A DNA stretch of 36,857 nucleotides from Ruminococcaceae bacterium UBA1417 (GTDB lineage: Bacteria > Bacillota > Clostridia > Oscillospirales > Acutalibacteraceae), in the NCBI GenBank assembly GCA_002305575.1, contig DBPP01000019.1, forward strand, positions 1 through 36,857, given 5' to 3'. Made by a program: the position numbers and the translations under genes. The notes beneath the pieces are model-generated. The model did not search any database. It was not told where the DNA came from and worked only from the letters and a program-made list of their open reading frames with translations. Positions 7,861 through 14,875 of this stretch are shown piece by piece. How positions within the stretch are numbered: the stretch's first letter is position 1; each line of letters starts with the position of its first letter.

Positions 7861-7893
7861 ATCCGGCAGGTGCAAAAGCCTGTCGGATTTTTT
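7861..7893 (+). terminator. Rho-independent terminator after the surface-protein gene
   Basis: A 10-bp stem (7861-7870 with 7879-7888, one G-T pair) with an 8-base loop is followed by a T run. It begins 6 bases after the stop codon. Confidence 0.85.
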
Positions 7894-7915
7894 CTGCTAT
7901 AAAAGAAATTTTTTT

Positions 7916-7941
7916 AAAGTTTCCCTTTTGGGGGAAACTTT
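7916..7941. terminator. Second hairpin with T-rich flank
   Basis: AAAGTTTCCC (7916-7925) pairs perfectly with GGGAAACTTT (7932-7941), followed by TTGCTCTTTT. It may be a back-up terminator that insulates the phage-like operon from the surface gene. It is nearly symmetrical, so it could also act on the other strand. Confidence 0.5.
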
Positions 7942-8134
7942 TTGCTCTTTTCGGGGGATTAGTGAAGGGACTTTTTGGTGCGGCACCGTTTGGGCGACCA
8001 CTTGCTGCGCATTCGTGGGGATGGATAAACCGGCACACAAAGCATCTCCCGACGCAGACCGAGGCGCGGATATGCCGGTCGCTTCCGGCAAGCGCCGGAG
8101 GCCCTTCAAATCTTTCAAAAGAGGGTGATCATCC
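7942..8134. other. Leader region before the phage-like operon
   Basis: No gene could be supported here. The frame of the next gene is open from 7928 but closes at TGA 8126-8128, and the 66-residue translation resembles nothing known to me and contains no helix-turn-helix. A 9-bp hairpin (8081-8089 with 8094-8102, one G-T pair) sits just before the first gene. The best promoter-like match is weak: TTGCTG 8002-8007, 16 bases, GATAAA 8024-8029. AGAGGGTGATC at 8120-8130 supplies a ribosome site for ATG 8135. Confidence 0.4.
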
Positions 8135-8443
8135 ATGCAGGAGCAAACGGCGCTGGAGGGATTCCGCCGGCTCGCGTTCGGCGACATTCGCGATGCGGTG
8201 AAGCTGCTGTTCTGCGACGAGCTGAATCCCCGTGCGCTGCATAACATGAATCTCTTTGCGGTGTCGGAAATTCGCCGTCCCAAAGGCGGCGGGATGGAGA
8301 TTCGGTTCTTCGACCGAATCGAGGCGCTGCGGCTTCTGAGCGAGCTGGAAAATGCGGACAACGGCGCCGACGGTTTGCTCAGCGCCATTGAGCAGGGCGC
8401 AGCGGCGCTTGAGCGGCAGGAAAAGGGCGGGAAATCCCCGTGA
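8135..8443 (+). CDS. Terminase small subunit-like protein lacking the N-terminal DNA-binding domain
   Basis: A 102-residue protein. ALEGFRRLAFGDIRDAVKLL followed by LFAVSEIRRPKGGG and MEIRFFDRIEALRLLSELE resembles the C-terminal half of PBSX/clostridial XtmA-type small terminases, where 'LxxLAFxDxxD ... SEIKxxKDGxxIKLYDKxKALELLGK' is usual. Those proteins are normally 150 residues or more and begin with a helix-turn-helix that recognises the packaging site; that half is missing here. The upstream sequence does not encode it in any frame I examined. The last 20 residues (Ala/Glu-rich) replace the usual tail. Its stop overlaps the GTG start of the large terminase (GTGA, 8440-8443), so translation is coupled. 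Assignment rests on motif likeness and position. Confidence 0.7.
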   Translation: MQEQTALEGFRRLAFGDIRDAVKLLFCDELNPRALHNMNLFAVSEIRRPKGGGMEIRFFDRIEALRLLSELENADNGADGLLSAIEQGAAALERQEKGGKSP

Positions 8444-9711
8444 AGACGCTGCCGTTTTCCAAAAAGCAGATGCGCGTGCTTTGCTGGTGGGGTGAAAAAA
8501 GCCCGCACCGCGATAAGACCGCGATCATCTGCGATGGTGCGGTGCGCAGCGGCAAGACCGTTTGCATGGGACTTTCGTTTTTCCTGTGGGCGATGTCCCG
8601 GTTTTCCGGCGTAAGTTTTGCCGTGTGCGGCAAGACAATTCGTTCGGTGCGGCGCAACGTGCTTGTGGAGCTGCTGCCGCAACTGCGTAAAATGGGCTTT
8701 GCGGCACACGCGCGGTATGCGGAAAATCTTGTGACGCTGCGCTTTCGCGGGCGCGAAAATCGGTTCTACCTGTTCGGCGGACGGGATGAATCGAGCGCGG
8801 CGCTCATTCAGGGCATGACGCTCGGCGGCATCCTCTTCGACGAGGTGGCGCTGATGCCGCGTTCCTTTGTGGAACAGGGCATTGCGCGGTGTTCTCTGCC
8901 CGGCGCTCGATTGTGGTTCAACTGCAACCCGGAACATCCGCAGCACTGGTTTTACCGCGAGTGGATTCTGCGCGCCGAAAGCCGCGGCGCGTTGTACCTG
9001 CACTTCACCATGGACGACAATCCCGGCCTGAGCGAGACTGTGCGGCAGCGGTATCGGCAGATGTTCACCGGCGTGTTTTTCAGCCGTTTCATCGAGGGCA
9101 AATGGACGACGGCCAGCGGGCTTATCTATCCGTTTGCGGCCGACCTGCTGTGCGATGTACCGCCGGAAACGTTCGAGCGCTACGCGGTTTCCGTCGATTA
9201 CGGCACGGTCAATCCGACCTCCATGGGGCTTTGGGGTCTCAGTGGCGGCGTATGGTACCGCATCGACGAGTATTACCACGACGCGCGGCAGGCGGGTGTG
9301 CGGCGCACCGACGAGGAGCATTTTCGCGGCTTCCTGCGCCTGACCGAAGGCCGGGCGCAGGATACCGTGGTGTGCGACCCTTCGGCGGCAAGCTTTATCA
9401 CGCTGCTGCGCAGCCGGGGCTATGCGGTAACGCCGGCAAAAAACGACGTGCTCAACGGCATCCGCGCAACGGCGACGGCGTTGAAAAGCGGCCGCATTCG
9501 CCTGTGTGCCGGCTGCACCGATACGGTGCGCGAGCTTTCGCTCTACCGCTGGGCGGACGACGGCGCGCGGGATGCGCCGGTAAAGGAGAACGACCACGCC
9601 ATGGATGACATCCGCTATTTCGTCTCGACGGTGCTCCCCGCGCCCGGGCAGTTTGCCTGTGCGGTGCAGCGCCGCCCGGGCGGGGAAGGAGGGAGATTTT
9701 GGGATTTTTAA
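8440..9711 (+). CDS. Phage terminase large subunit (ATPase and nuclease)
   Basis: A 423-residue DNA-packaging motor protein that starts at GTG 8440. Walker A is GAVRSGKT (residues 33-40) and Walker B is GGILFDE with Asp134-Glu135. The C-terminal RNase H-like nuclease has its acidic residues in place: Asp253 (SVDYGTVNP), Asp313 (VVCDPSAAS) and Asp385 with Asp389/390 (NDHAMDDIRYF). Length and motif order match PBSX/Terminase_6-type large subunits. All catalytic residues seem intact and there is no frameshift, which argues that selection still acts on packaging. It drives DNA into preformed heads through the portal. It is followed, with a short overlap, by the portal gene. Confidence 0.95.
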   Translation: MKTLPFSKKQMRVLCWWGEKSPHRDKTAIICDGAVRSGKTVCMGLSFFLWAMSRFSGVSFAVCGKTIRSVRRNVLVELLPQLRKMGFAAHARYAENLVTLRFRGRENRFYLFGGRDESSAALIQGMTLGGILFDEVALMPRSFVEQGIARCSLPGARLWFNCNPEHPQHWFYREWILRAESRGALYLHFTMDDNPGLSETVRQRYRQMFTGVFFSRFIEGKWTTASGLIYPFAADLLCDVPPETFERYAVSVDYGTVNPTSMGLWGLSGGVWYRIDEYYHDARQAGVRRTDEEHFRGFLRLTEGRAQDTVVCDPSAASFITLLRSRGYAVTPAKNDVLNGIRATATALKSGRIRLCAGCTDTVRELSLYRWADDGARDAPVKENDHAMDDIRYFVSTVLPAPGQFACAVQRRPGGEGGRFWDF

Positions 9712-10823
9712 AAAAGGGAAAAAAGACCGCCGTTTCGGTGCAGACGCAGGGCGATTACGCGCCCATGCTGCCGCTGGCGGCCGGAGAACGCGGCCTGTAC
9801 CGCGCTTTGCGCGAGCAGGTGCCGATCATTGACGCGGCCATTTTCAAGCTGGTGCGTCTCGTAGGCGGATTTCAGGCGGTCTGTCCCGAAAAACGCGTGC
9901 AGGCCGCACTCGACCGCTTTTTGCAGACGGTGCCGGTAAACGGCATGAACTGCGGCGTGGACAGCTTCCTTTCCACGTACTTCGAGCAGCTGTTGACCTT
10001 CGGCAACGCGGTCGGCGAAATCGTCGTTGCGGACGGTGAGGTCCGCGCGCTGTACAACGCGTCGCTCGAGGATCTGGAGATCCGACTGGTTTCGCCGCTG
10101 GAATCCGGCGTGTTCGTGGTGCGCAACACCGGCACGGAGCCGTGCCGGTACCCGGAGCTGATTTTATCCTCGGCGCTGAATCCGCCGCCGGGCAGCGCGC
10201 GCGGCACGTCCATCTTGAAAAGCCTGCCATTTGTCAGCGAGATTCTGCTCCGCATCTATCGCACGATCGGCATCAACTGGGAGCGCATGGGCAACGTGCG
10301 CTTCGCCGTGACCTGCAAGAACGAGGGCTATGTGAATGCGGGCGAGCGCGCCGGACAGCTGGCCGAAGAGTGGAGCCGCGCAATGCGCGGGCCGGGCGTG
10401 AGTGATTTTGTCGCGGTCGGCGACGTATCCATCCGGGCAATTGGCGCGGATGGGCAGCAGATGGACAGCGATGTGCCGGTGCGGCAGATGCTCGAGCAGA
10501 TTGTCGCAAAGCTCGGCGTGCCGCCGTTTCTCCTCGGGCTTTCTTGGTCCTCCACCGAGCGCATGTCCAGCCAGCAGGCGGATATGCTCACAAGTGAGCT
10601 GACGGCGTACCGGCGCATTCTCGAGCCGGTGCTGCTGAAAATCTGCCGCACGTGGCTGCGGCTGAGCGGTTTGGACGACACGGTGGCCATCGAGTGGGAG
10701 GAGATTACGATGCAGGACGAAGTGGACCACGCAAACGCGGCATATCTGGCGGCGCGCACGGCGGATCTGGAACGAAAGGGGCAGACCGAAACTGGCGCCG
10801 CCCCCAAAGGAGGACTGGAATGA
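9699..10823 (+). CDS. Phage portal protein
   Basis: A 374-residue portal protein, somewhat shorter than the usual 400-500. The N-terminal region contains DAAIFKLVRLVGGF, as in portal proteins that hold 'two-chain' host contacts, then FGNAVGEIVVADG. The typical C-terminal stretch PPFLLGLSWSSTERMSSQQA is followed by YRRILEPVLLKICRTWLRL. Portals form the dodecameric ring at one capsid vertex and bind the terminase. The start is TTG 9699, because GGAAGGAGGG at 9683-9692 is ideally spaced and no ATG fits; it overlaps the terminase stop. The last bases overlap the next ATG (ATGA at 10820-10823) and contain its ribosome site AAAGGAGG. Confidence 0.9.
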   Translation: MGFLKKGKKTAVSVQTQGDYAPMLPLAAGERGLYRALREQVPIIDAAIFKLVRLVGGFQAVCPEKRVQAALDRFLQTVPVNGMNCGVDSFLSTYFEQLLTFGNAVGEIVVADGEVRALYNASLEDLEIRLVSPLESGVFVVRNTGTEPCRYPELILSSALNPPPGSARGTSILKSLPFVSEILLRIYRTIGINWERMGNVRFAVTCKNEGYVNAGERAGQLAEEWSRAMRGPGVSDFVAVGDVSIRAIGADGQQMDSDVPVRQMLEQIVAKLGVPPFLLGLSWSSTERMSSQQADMLTSELTAYRRILEPVLLKICRTWLRLSGLDDTVAIEWEEITMQDEVDHANAAYLAARTADLERKGQTETGAAPKGGLE

Positions 10824-11797
10824 ACGGAGTCATTGAAAAAAGTGCAGGCATCGCGGGCGCGGATGCGCTTGAGCGGATCAACCGCTATACGCGGCGCCCG
10901 TATAAGGCTGAGGAGGTGTACACGTTTTCGGTCGTGCTCTGCGACAACGAGGTAGACCGCGATTACGAATGCTTCACACGCGGTGCGCTCGAAAAGCTTG
11001 CCGTGCTCTTTGAGGGCAAGACGGGCCTGCTCGACCACGAGCGCACGAGCCGCGGGCAGTCGGCCCGCATCTACCAGACGCAGGTGCGGGATTTCCCGGA
11101 AAAGCAGACGTCGCGCGGGGAACCGTACGCGCAGCTTGTCGCCGAGGCGTATGTGCCGAGAACGGCGGAAACGGCGGCCTTCATCGAATCAATCGAGAGC
11201 GGCATCCGCAAGGAGGTCAGTGTGGGCTGCGCGGTGGCGAAGCGCACGTGTTCCATCTGCGGGGAGGAAAGCTGCGCGCACCTGCGTGGACAGATTTACA
11301 ATGGTGAGCGCTGCGTACGCGTGCTCGATGCGCCCACCGACGCGTATGAATTTTCTTTTGTAGCGGTGCCGGCCCAGCGCGCGGCGGGTGTCGTCAAGCG
11401 TTTTTCCGGGGCGCCGGAGGCCGGCGCGACCGTCGGTTCGGTGCGGGAGTTGCTCAAGATGCTGGAGACGGAGGACAGCCGCATCGTGTTCCGCGGTACG
11501 GAGCTCGGCGCGGTGCGCGCGGAGCTTCAGGCGCTCGAAAAGCGCGCGGCCTGGGGCGACCGTTACCGCGAGACGCTCTGCGGGCGCATCCGCCGCCTGA
11601 GCGCTGTGGCGCAGCCCGAAATCAGCCGCAGCCTTACGGAGGCCATAGTGAAGGGCCTTTCCGTGGAGGAGCTGGAGGAAATGGCGCAGGCGCTGCAGCG
11701 CATGGCCGACGAAAAAATGCCGGTGACACCGCAGCTCGCCGCTGGGCGCGCGGAAAAAACAGAAAACGCTGCGGATGACCGCGCGTTCTATATTTGA
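10820..11797 (+). CDS. Probable phage head maturation protease (XkdF-like), with a Cys/His knuckle
   Basis: A 325-residue protein located between portal and capsid, where PBSX-type phages carry the head protease XkdF. The N-terminal half has the prohead-protease pattern: SVVLCDNEVDRDYECF, then LLDHERTS (His73) and IRKEVSVGCAV (Ser134) as the candidate catalytic pair. A C-x2-C-x4-C-x-H cluster (CSICGEESCAH) follows directly, a small zinc-knuckle-like insert that I recall from related clostridial phage proteins. The C-terminal third is Arg/Glu/Ala-rich and helical, and could act as scaffold. ATG 10820 overlaps the portal stop and has AAAGGAGG 6 bases upstream. Catalytic residues are inferred from motif shape. 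Confidence 0.75.
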   Translation: MNGVIEKSAGIAGADALERINRYTRRPYKAEEVYTFSVVLCDNEVDRDYECFTRGALEKLAVLFEGKTGLLDHERTSRGQSARIYQTQVRDFPEKQTSRGEPYAQLVAEAYVPRTAETAAFIESIESGIRKEVSVGCAVAKRTCSICGEESCAHLRGQIYNGERCVRVLDAPTDAYEFSFVAVPAQRAAGVVKRFSGAPEAGATVGSVRELLKMLETEDSRIVFRGTELGAVRAELQALEKRAAWGDRYRETLCGRIRRLSAVAQPEISRSLTEAIVKGLSVEELEEMAQALQRMADEKMPVTPQLAAGRAEKTENAADDRAFYI

Positions 11798-11813
11798 AAA
11801 AGGAGAGAAAACA

Positions 11814-12830
11814 ATGGCTTTTGAAAACATCACGTTGGAAAAGGGCATGTATGGCGTGCCTGGAAAAAGCTTCACGCAGGTGCTGGAGGAGCTGGATGTT
11901 TCCCACAATTATGCGGGGACCCCGATGGCCTCGCTCGACGCCTATCAGCGCCAGCTCAAGCGCTTCGACATCAAGGTAAGCGGCCCGGGCTGCGACACGG
12001 TGGAAAAGTTCTTTACTTCGTCCCAGAGTGCGGCACTGTTTCCGGAATACGTGGCCCGTTCGGTCAAGCAGGGCATGGAGATGGTCAACCACCTGCCCGA
12101 TATGGTTGCCACCGTCACGCTGGTAAACGGTCTCGATTACCGCACCATCCAGACTTCCGCGGCGCTCGAGGAAACGGCGGAGGAACCCGTCACCGAGGGC
12201 GGCACACTGCCGGAGACCGTCATCAAGACCAGCGGTACGCTCGTGAAGCTCAATAAGCGCGGCCGTCTGCTTTCAAGCTCGTACGAAGCGCTGCGCTTCC
12301 ACAAGCTCGACCTCTTTACGGTGATGCTGCGCCAGATCGGCGCCTACATCGCGCGCCAGCAGATGAACGACGCCGCAACGCTGCTTTTGAACGGCGACGG
12401 CGGCGAGGAAAGCACAGGTATCGACGTGACGTCGCTTTCGGCGGCGCCGACGTACGACGATCTTGTATCCCTCTGGGGCAAGCTCTCGCCGTACAACCTC
12501 ACGACGCTGCTCGTCGGTACGGACGCGCTGCAGACGCTTCTGAAGCTGACCGAGTTCAAGGACGCGCAGGCGGGACAGAGCTTCCATGGTACAGGCAAGC
12601 TGATTACGCCGCTCGGCGCGACGCTTGTGCACGTGCCTGCCATGGACGGCAAGACGATCATCGGCCTCGATAAGAGCTGTACGCTCGAGATGGTGCAGGC
12701 CGGCGATGTGATCACCGATTACGACAAGCTGATCGACCGCCAGATGGAGCGCGCGGGCATCAGCACGATCACCGGCTTTGCGCAGCTCGTTGCCGGTGCA
12801 GCCAAGGGCCTGAAGTATACCGCAGGCTGA
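11814..12830 (+). CDS. Phage major capsid protein (HK97 fold)
   Basis: A 338-residue protein with the layout of an HK97-type capsid protein. It has an N-terminal helical arm, an E-loop region with a strongly acidic stretch (LEETAEEPVTEGG), LVKLNKRGRLLSSSYEALRF leading into the long spine helix DLFTVMLRQIGAYIARQQ, and a C-terminal A-domain with GATLVHVPAMDGKTIIGLD. The start is ATG 11814 with AAAGGAGAG close upstream; an in-frame ATG at 11775 would overlap the previous gene. A stable hairpin follows the stop, often seen after highly expressed capsid genes. The call is by motif and position and is firm at the family level. Confidence 0.85.
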   Translation: MAFENITLEKGMYGVPGKSFTQVLEELDVSHNYAGTPMASLDAYQRQLKRFDIKVSGPGCDTVEKFFTSSQSAALFPEYVARSVKQGMEMVNHLPDMVATVTLVNGLDYRTIQTSAALEETAEEPVTEGGTLPETVIKTSGTLVKLNKRGRLLSSSYEALRFHKLDLFTVMLRQIGAYIARQQMNDAATLLLNGDGGEESTGIDVTSLSAAPTYDDLVSLWGKLSPYNLTTLLVGTDALQTLLKLTEFKDAQAGQSFHGTGKLITPLGATLVHVPAMDGKTIIGLDKSCTLEMVQAGDVITDYDKLIDRQMERAGISTITGFAQLVAGAAKGLKYTAG

Positions 12831-12845
12831 GGCTGATCCGCCTTG

Positions 12846-12874
12846 GGGCCGTACCCGTATGGTCGGGGCGGCCC
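12846..12874 (+). other. mRNA hairpin after the capsid gene
   Basis: GGGCCG (12846-12851) pairs with CGGCCC (12869-12874), and CCCG (12854-12857) with CGGG (12864-12867) inside. There is no T run, so it is unlikely to be a full terminator. It may stabilise the capsid mRNA or lower expression of the genes downstream. Confidence 0.5.
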
Positions 12875-12909
12875 TTCGTGGGCGGCAAATTCCGGGAGGG
12901 GGAGAGACT

Positions 12910-13266
12910 ATGGACAGGGATGCGGTGTTTGCGCGTTTGTGCCTGATCACGCAGGACGATCGCACCGCGCTTTTGGAAACGCTCGCCACAGATGCGGTGC
13001 GCGCGGTCGAGCAGCGCCTGACATGCACGCCGGAGACGGCTTTGCAGCACGCGGACGCGCTGGCGGCTGTGGCCGCGGCTATGGCGGCGTATCAGCTTGC
13101 GTTGCTCGATGCGGCCGGTGCGCCGGATAGCCTCACGGCAGGGAACGTGCGCGCCGAGTACAAAAACAACTGTGCGCGTGCGTTCGATTATTACAGGGCG
13201 TGTGCACGTGCGGTTTCCGGCCTGCTCAGCGACGACAGTTTTTATTTTGGCGGGGTGCGGTCATGA
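12910..13266 (+). CDS. Phage head-tail connector-like protein
   Basis: A 118-residue, mainly alpha-helical protein directly after the capsid gene. The pattern of an N-terminal helix pair (LCLITQDDRTALLETLATDAVRAVEQRL) and an Ala-rich helix (ADALAAVAAAMAAYQLALLD) resembles gp6/XkdH-type head-completion proteins that sit under the portal. The start is ATG 12910, with GGGAGGGGGAGAG just upstream. Its stop overlaps the next start (ATGA, 13263-13266). Function is inferred mostly from position. Confidence 0.65.
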   Translation: MDRDAVFARLCLITQDDRTALLETLATDAVRAVEQRLTCTPETALQHADALAAVAAAMAAYQLALLDAAGAPDSLTAGNVRAEYKNNCARAFDYYRACARAVSGLLSDDSFYFGGVRS

Positions 13267-13592
13267 GCGGCGCGGGACGGCTGTTCCGGCGGGCCGGTGC
13301 GGTCGAAATCTATATGGATGGCATGGTGTACAAGCGGCGCGGCGTCCTTTGTGCGGCCGCGCCCAATGCGGCGGACGGCTTGCCGGATTTGAAACACTGT
13401 GGGCGCGTACCCGCGCCGTTGTACCGGTATTTTGGCGATGCAAAGGAGCTGCTTTCCGGCGAAAAGGCGACGCTGAAAACGGCGGAGGCCGTTTATACGG
13501 TGCTCTGGTGTGTGCCGGTGACCGGGCCTTGCGGGTGTGTGTGCGTGGAGGCATTGCTGGAAGAAAGGCGGGAGGACCATGACGGGGCGTGA
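13263..13592 (+). CDS. Small phage neck protein of unknown exact role
   Basis: A 109-residue protein. It begins MSGAGRLFRRAGAVEIYMDG and has a central KHCGRVPAPLYRYFGDAKEL. I do not recognise a specific family. Its place between the connector and the terminator-like gene is that of head-closure (stopper) proteins such as XkdI. It is rich in Cys near the C-terminus (CVPVTGPCGCVCVEAL). ATG 13263 overlaps the previous stop, and its own end overlaps the start of the next gene at 13579 by 14 bases, so translation is tightly coupled. Confidence 0.55.
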   Translation: MSGAGRLFRRAGAVEIYMDGMVYKRRGVLCAAAPNAADGLPDLKHCGRVPAPLYRYFGDAKELLSGEKATLKTAEAVYTVLWCVPVTGPCGCVCVEALLEERREDHDGA

Positions 13593-14247
13593 AATTGCGC
13601 AGGCGCTGACCGAGCGGCTGAAAACGGAGCTGCCGCAGGCGGAGGTGCGCGCTGCGTACGGCGGGCAGTTTGCGCGCCGGCCAGAGCAGCCGGTCGTCTG
13701 TATCGATCTGCAGCGTGAGGCGCTTTCCGACGGTGCGGCGAGCGCAAGGCTCGGCGTGTGGTTGTATGCGCCGGCCATGGAGACAGCCGGCGACCTTTTT
13801 GCGGCCGTATGCGCGGCGCTTCGGGGAATCGCGTGTACGGTGCGCAGCGTCGTGCGCGGTGAAACGCAGTACGACCGCGCGTTGCAGTGTATGGTGACAG
13901 CCTGTACGGTGGAGGTATCGTCCAACGCCACGGCCGAAAACCGTCTGGCGCTGACCATCGGCGGGTATGACTGCACGGCGGACGGCGTCACCGTGGAGAG
14001 TGAGACAAAAACGTTGCGGTTTGGCTCGGTCGGCGAAGAAAAGCCGCACACGGTGGCGACGGGCGATACCGTGTACCGGCTTACCGTAGACGGGCTCGCC
14101 GCACCGGAGGCGGTTTTTGCGGCGGACGGCTTTGCCGTTGCGGTTTCGGGCCGCATGTACGCGCCGTGCGCGTGGAAGAAAATTGCCGGCAACCGCGCGG
14201 TGATTGAAGCCGGCGGCGCAGAGACAGAAACACGGGAGGGTGCATAA
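13579..14247 (+). CDS. Probable tail-terminator-like protein with an extra C-terminal domain
   Basis: A 222-residue protein that appears to have two parts. Residues 1-~115 (REIAQALTERLKTELPQAEV ... VWLYAPAMETAGDLFAAVCAAL ... YDRALQCMVTACTVEV) resemble XkdJ-type tail-terminator or neck proteins. Residues ~120-222 are beta-rich (RLALTIGGYDCTADGV, KTLRFGSVGEEKP, FAVAVSGRMYAPCAWKKI) and unknown to me. Terminators normally cap a tail tube, but no tube gene follows. The C-terminal part could be a tube-like or adaptor domain joining the neck to the baseplate; that is speculation. The start is ATG 13579, with GGGAGG upstream inside the previous gene. The next small gene begins one base after the stop. 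Confidence 0.55.
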   Translation: MTGREIAQALTERLKTELPQAEVRAAYGGQFARRPEQPVVCIDLQREALSDGAASARLGVWLYAPAMETAGDLFAAVCAALRGIACTVRSVVRGETQYDRALQCMVTACTVEVSSNATAENRLALTIGGYDCTADGVTVESETKTLRFGSVGEEKPHTVATGDTVYRLTVDGLAAPEAVFAADGFAVAVSGRMYAPCAWKKIAGNRAVIEAGGAETETREGA

Positions 14248-14248
14248 G

Positions 14249-14341
14249 ATGGAGGATGAGGAGAAGTCGGTGCGGGTGCTTTCCGATGCGCTCGAGCGCG
14301 AGGAACGGCGGTACCCCGCACCGATCCGGCAGACAGAATGA
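14249..14341 (+). CDS. Tiny acidic/charged 30-residue phage gene
   Basis: An uninterrupted 30-codon frame, beginning MEDEEKSVRVLSDALERE and ending in RQTE, one base after the previous stop. GGGAGGG lies at 14234-14240, 8 bases upstream of ATG 14249, which is a proper ribosome site. In contractile and siphophage operons this place holds the tail-assembly chaperone, sheath/tube and tape measure. Here only this peptide is left. It may be a real small protein or the remnant of a chaperone. There are no homologues I can name. Confidence 0.5.
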   Translation: MEDEEKSVRVLSDALEREERRYPAPIRQTE

Positions 14342-14356
14342 CAGATGGAGCTGGTG

Positions 14357-14875
14357 ATGGATATGACGAATTTGATGTCCATGCGGTTCGGCGCGTTTGA
14401 ATTTCCGTTTAACCCGGCGGAGCTCAAGGTGACGCACAAGGCCTTGCTGCGGGAGAGCCTTTTGCCGCAGGGCGGCGAACAGGTGGAATGTATCGGCGCA
14501 TACAAAAAGCGCGTGAGTGGTAAGGGCTACTTTACGGGCGCCGCCGCCATGGAAAATTACTTACAGCTTGAAGCGCTGTTCGGCACGGTGCAGACGCTGT
14601 TCCTGCCGGGGCGGGCGCCGTTTGAGGCGGTGCTCAGCGAGCTGGAGCTGCTCGGCGTGGAAGCCAGGCAGGTTGTGGGGTACAGCTTCGAATTTGTGGA
14701 AACGGGCGATACTTCGGCCGGGCTTTCCGGCCGTGTTTACCGGGCGCAGGGTGGCGAAAGCCTCTGGGATTACGCGTATTTCGCGGGCGTTCCGATTGAC
14801 ACGCTTGCGGCAGCCAACCGGCACATCGCCTGCATCGGTACGCTGCAAAAAGGGGAGGAGGTGCGTATCCCGTGA
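14357..14875 (+). CDS. LysM baseplate protein (XkdP-like)
   Basis: A 172-residue protein. The N-terminal region (FGAFEFPFNPAELKVTH, GYFTGAAAMENYLQLEALF, VGYSFEFVE) is the beta-rich domain found in phage baseplate proteins of the XkdP/gp53-like group. Residues ~128-172 are a LysM module (YRAQGGESLWDYAYFAGV, then GTLQKGEEVRIP). In PBSX-type phages this protein follows the tape measure and links it to the hub; no tape measure exists here. GGAG at 14347-14350 supports ATG 14357; ATGs at 14345 and 14363 are also in frame. Its stop overlaps the GTG of the next gene. Confidence 0.8.
   Translation: MDMTNLMSMRFGAFEFPFNPAELKVTHKALLRESLLPQGGEQVECIGAYKKRVSGKGYFTGAAAMENYLQLEALFGTVQTLFLPGRAPFEAVLSELELLGVEARQVVGYSFEFVETGDTSAGLSGRVYRAQGGESLWDYAYFAGVPIDTLAAANRHIACIGTLQKGEEVRIP

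Noticed and set aside
7928..8128. 66-codon frame just before the small terminase, in the same frame
   Set aside because: Considered as the missing DNA-binding half of the small terminase, but the sequence has no helix-turn-helix pattern and no ribosome site, and would include the hairpin at 7916-7941 in its leader.
7897..9597. Minus-strand frame of 566 codons opposite the terminase genes
   Set aside because: Antisense shadow of the terminase with low-complexity composition and no ribosome site.
14247..14360. Programmed frameshift of a tail-assembly chaperone
   Set aside because: The 30-codon gene has no slippery sequence followed by an overlapping second frame, and no tape measure follows.
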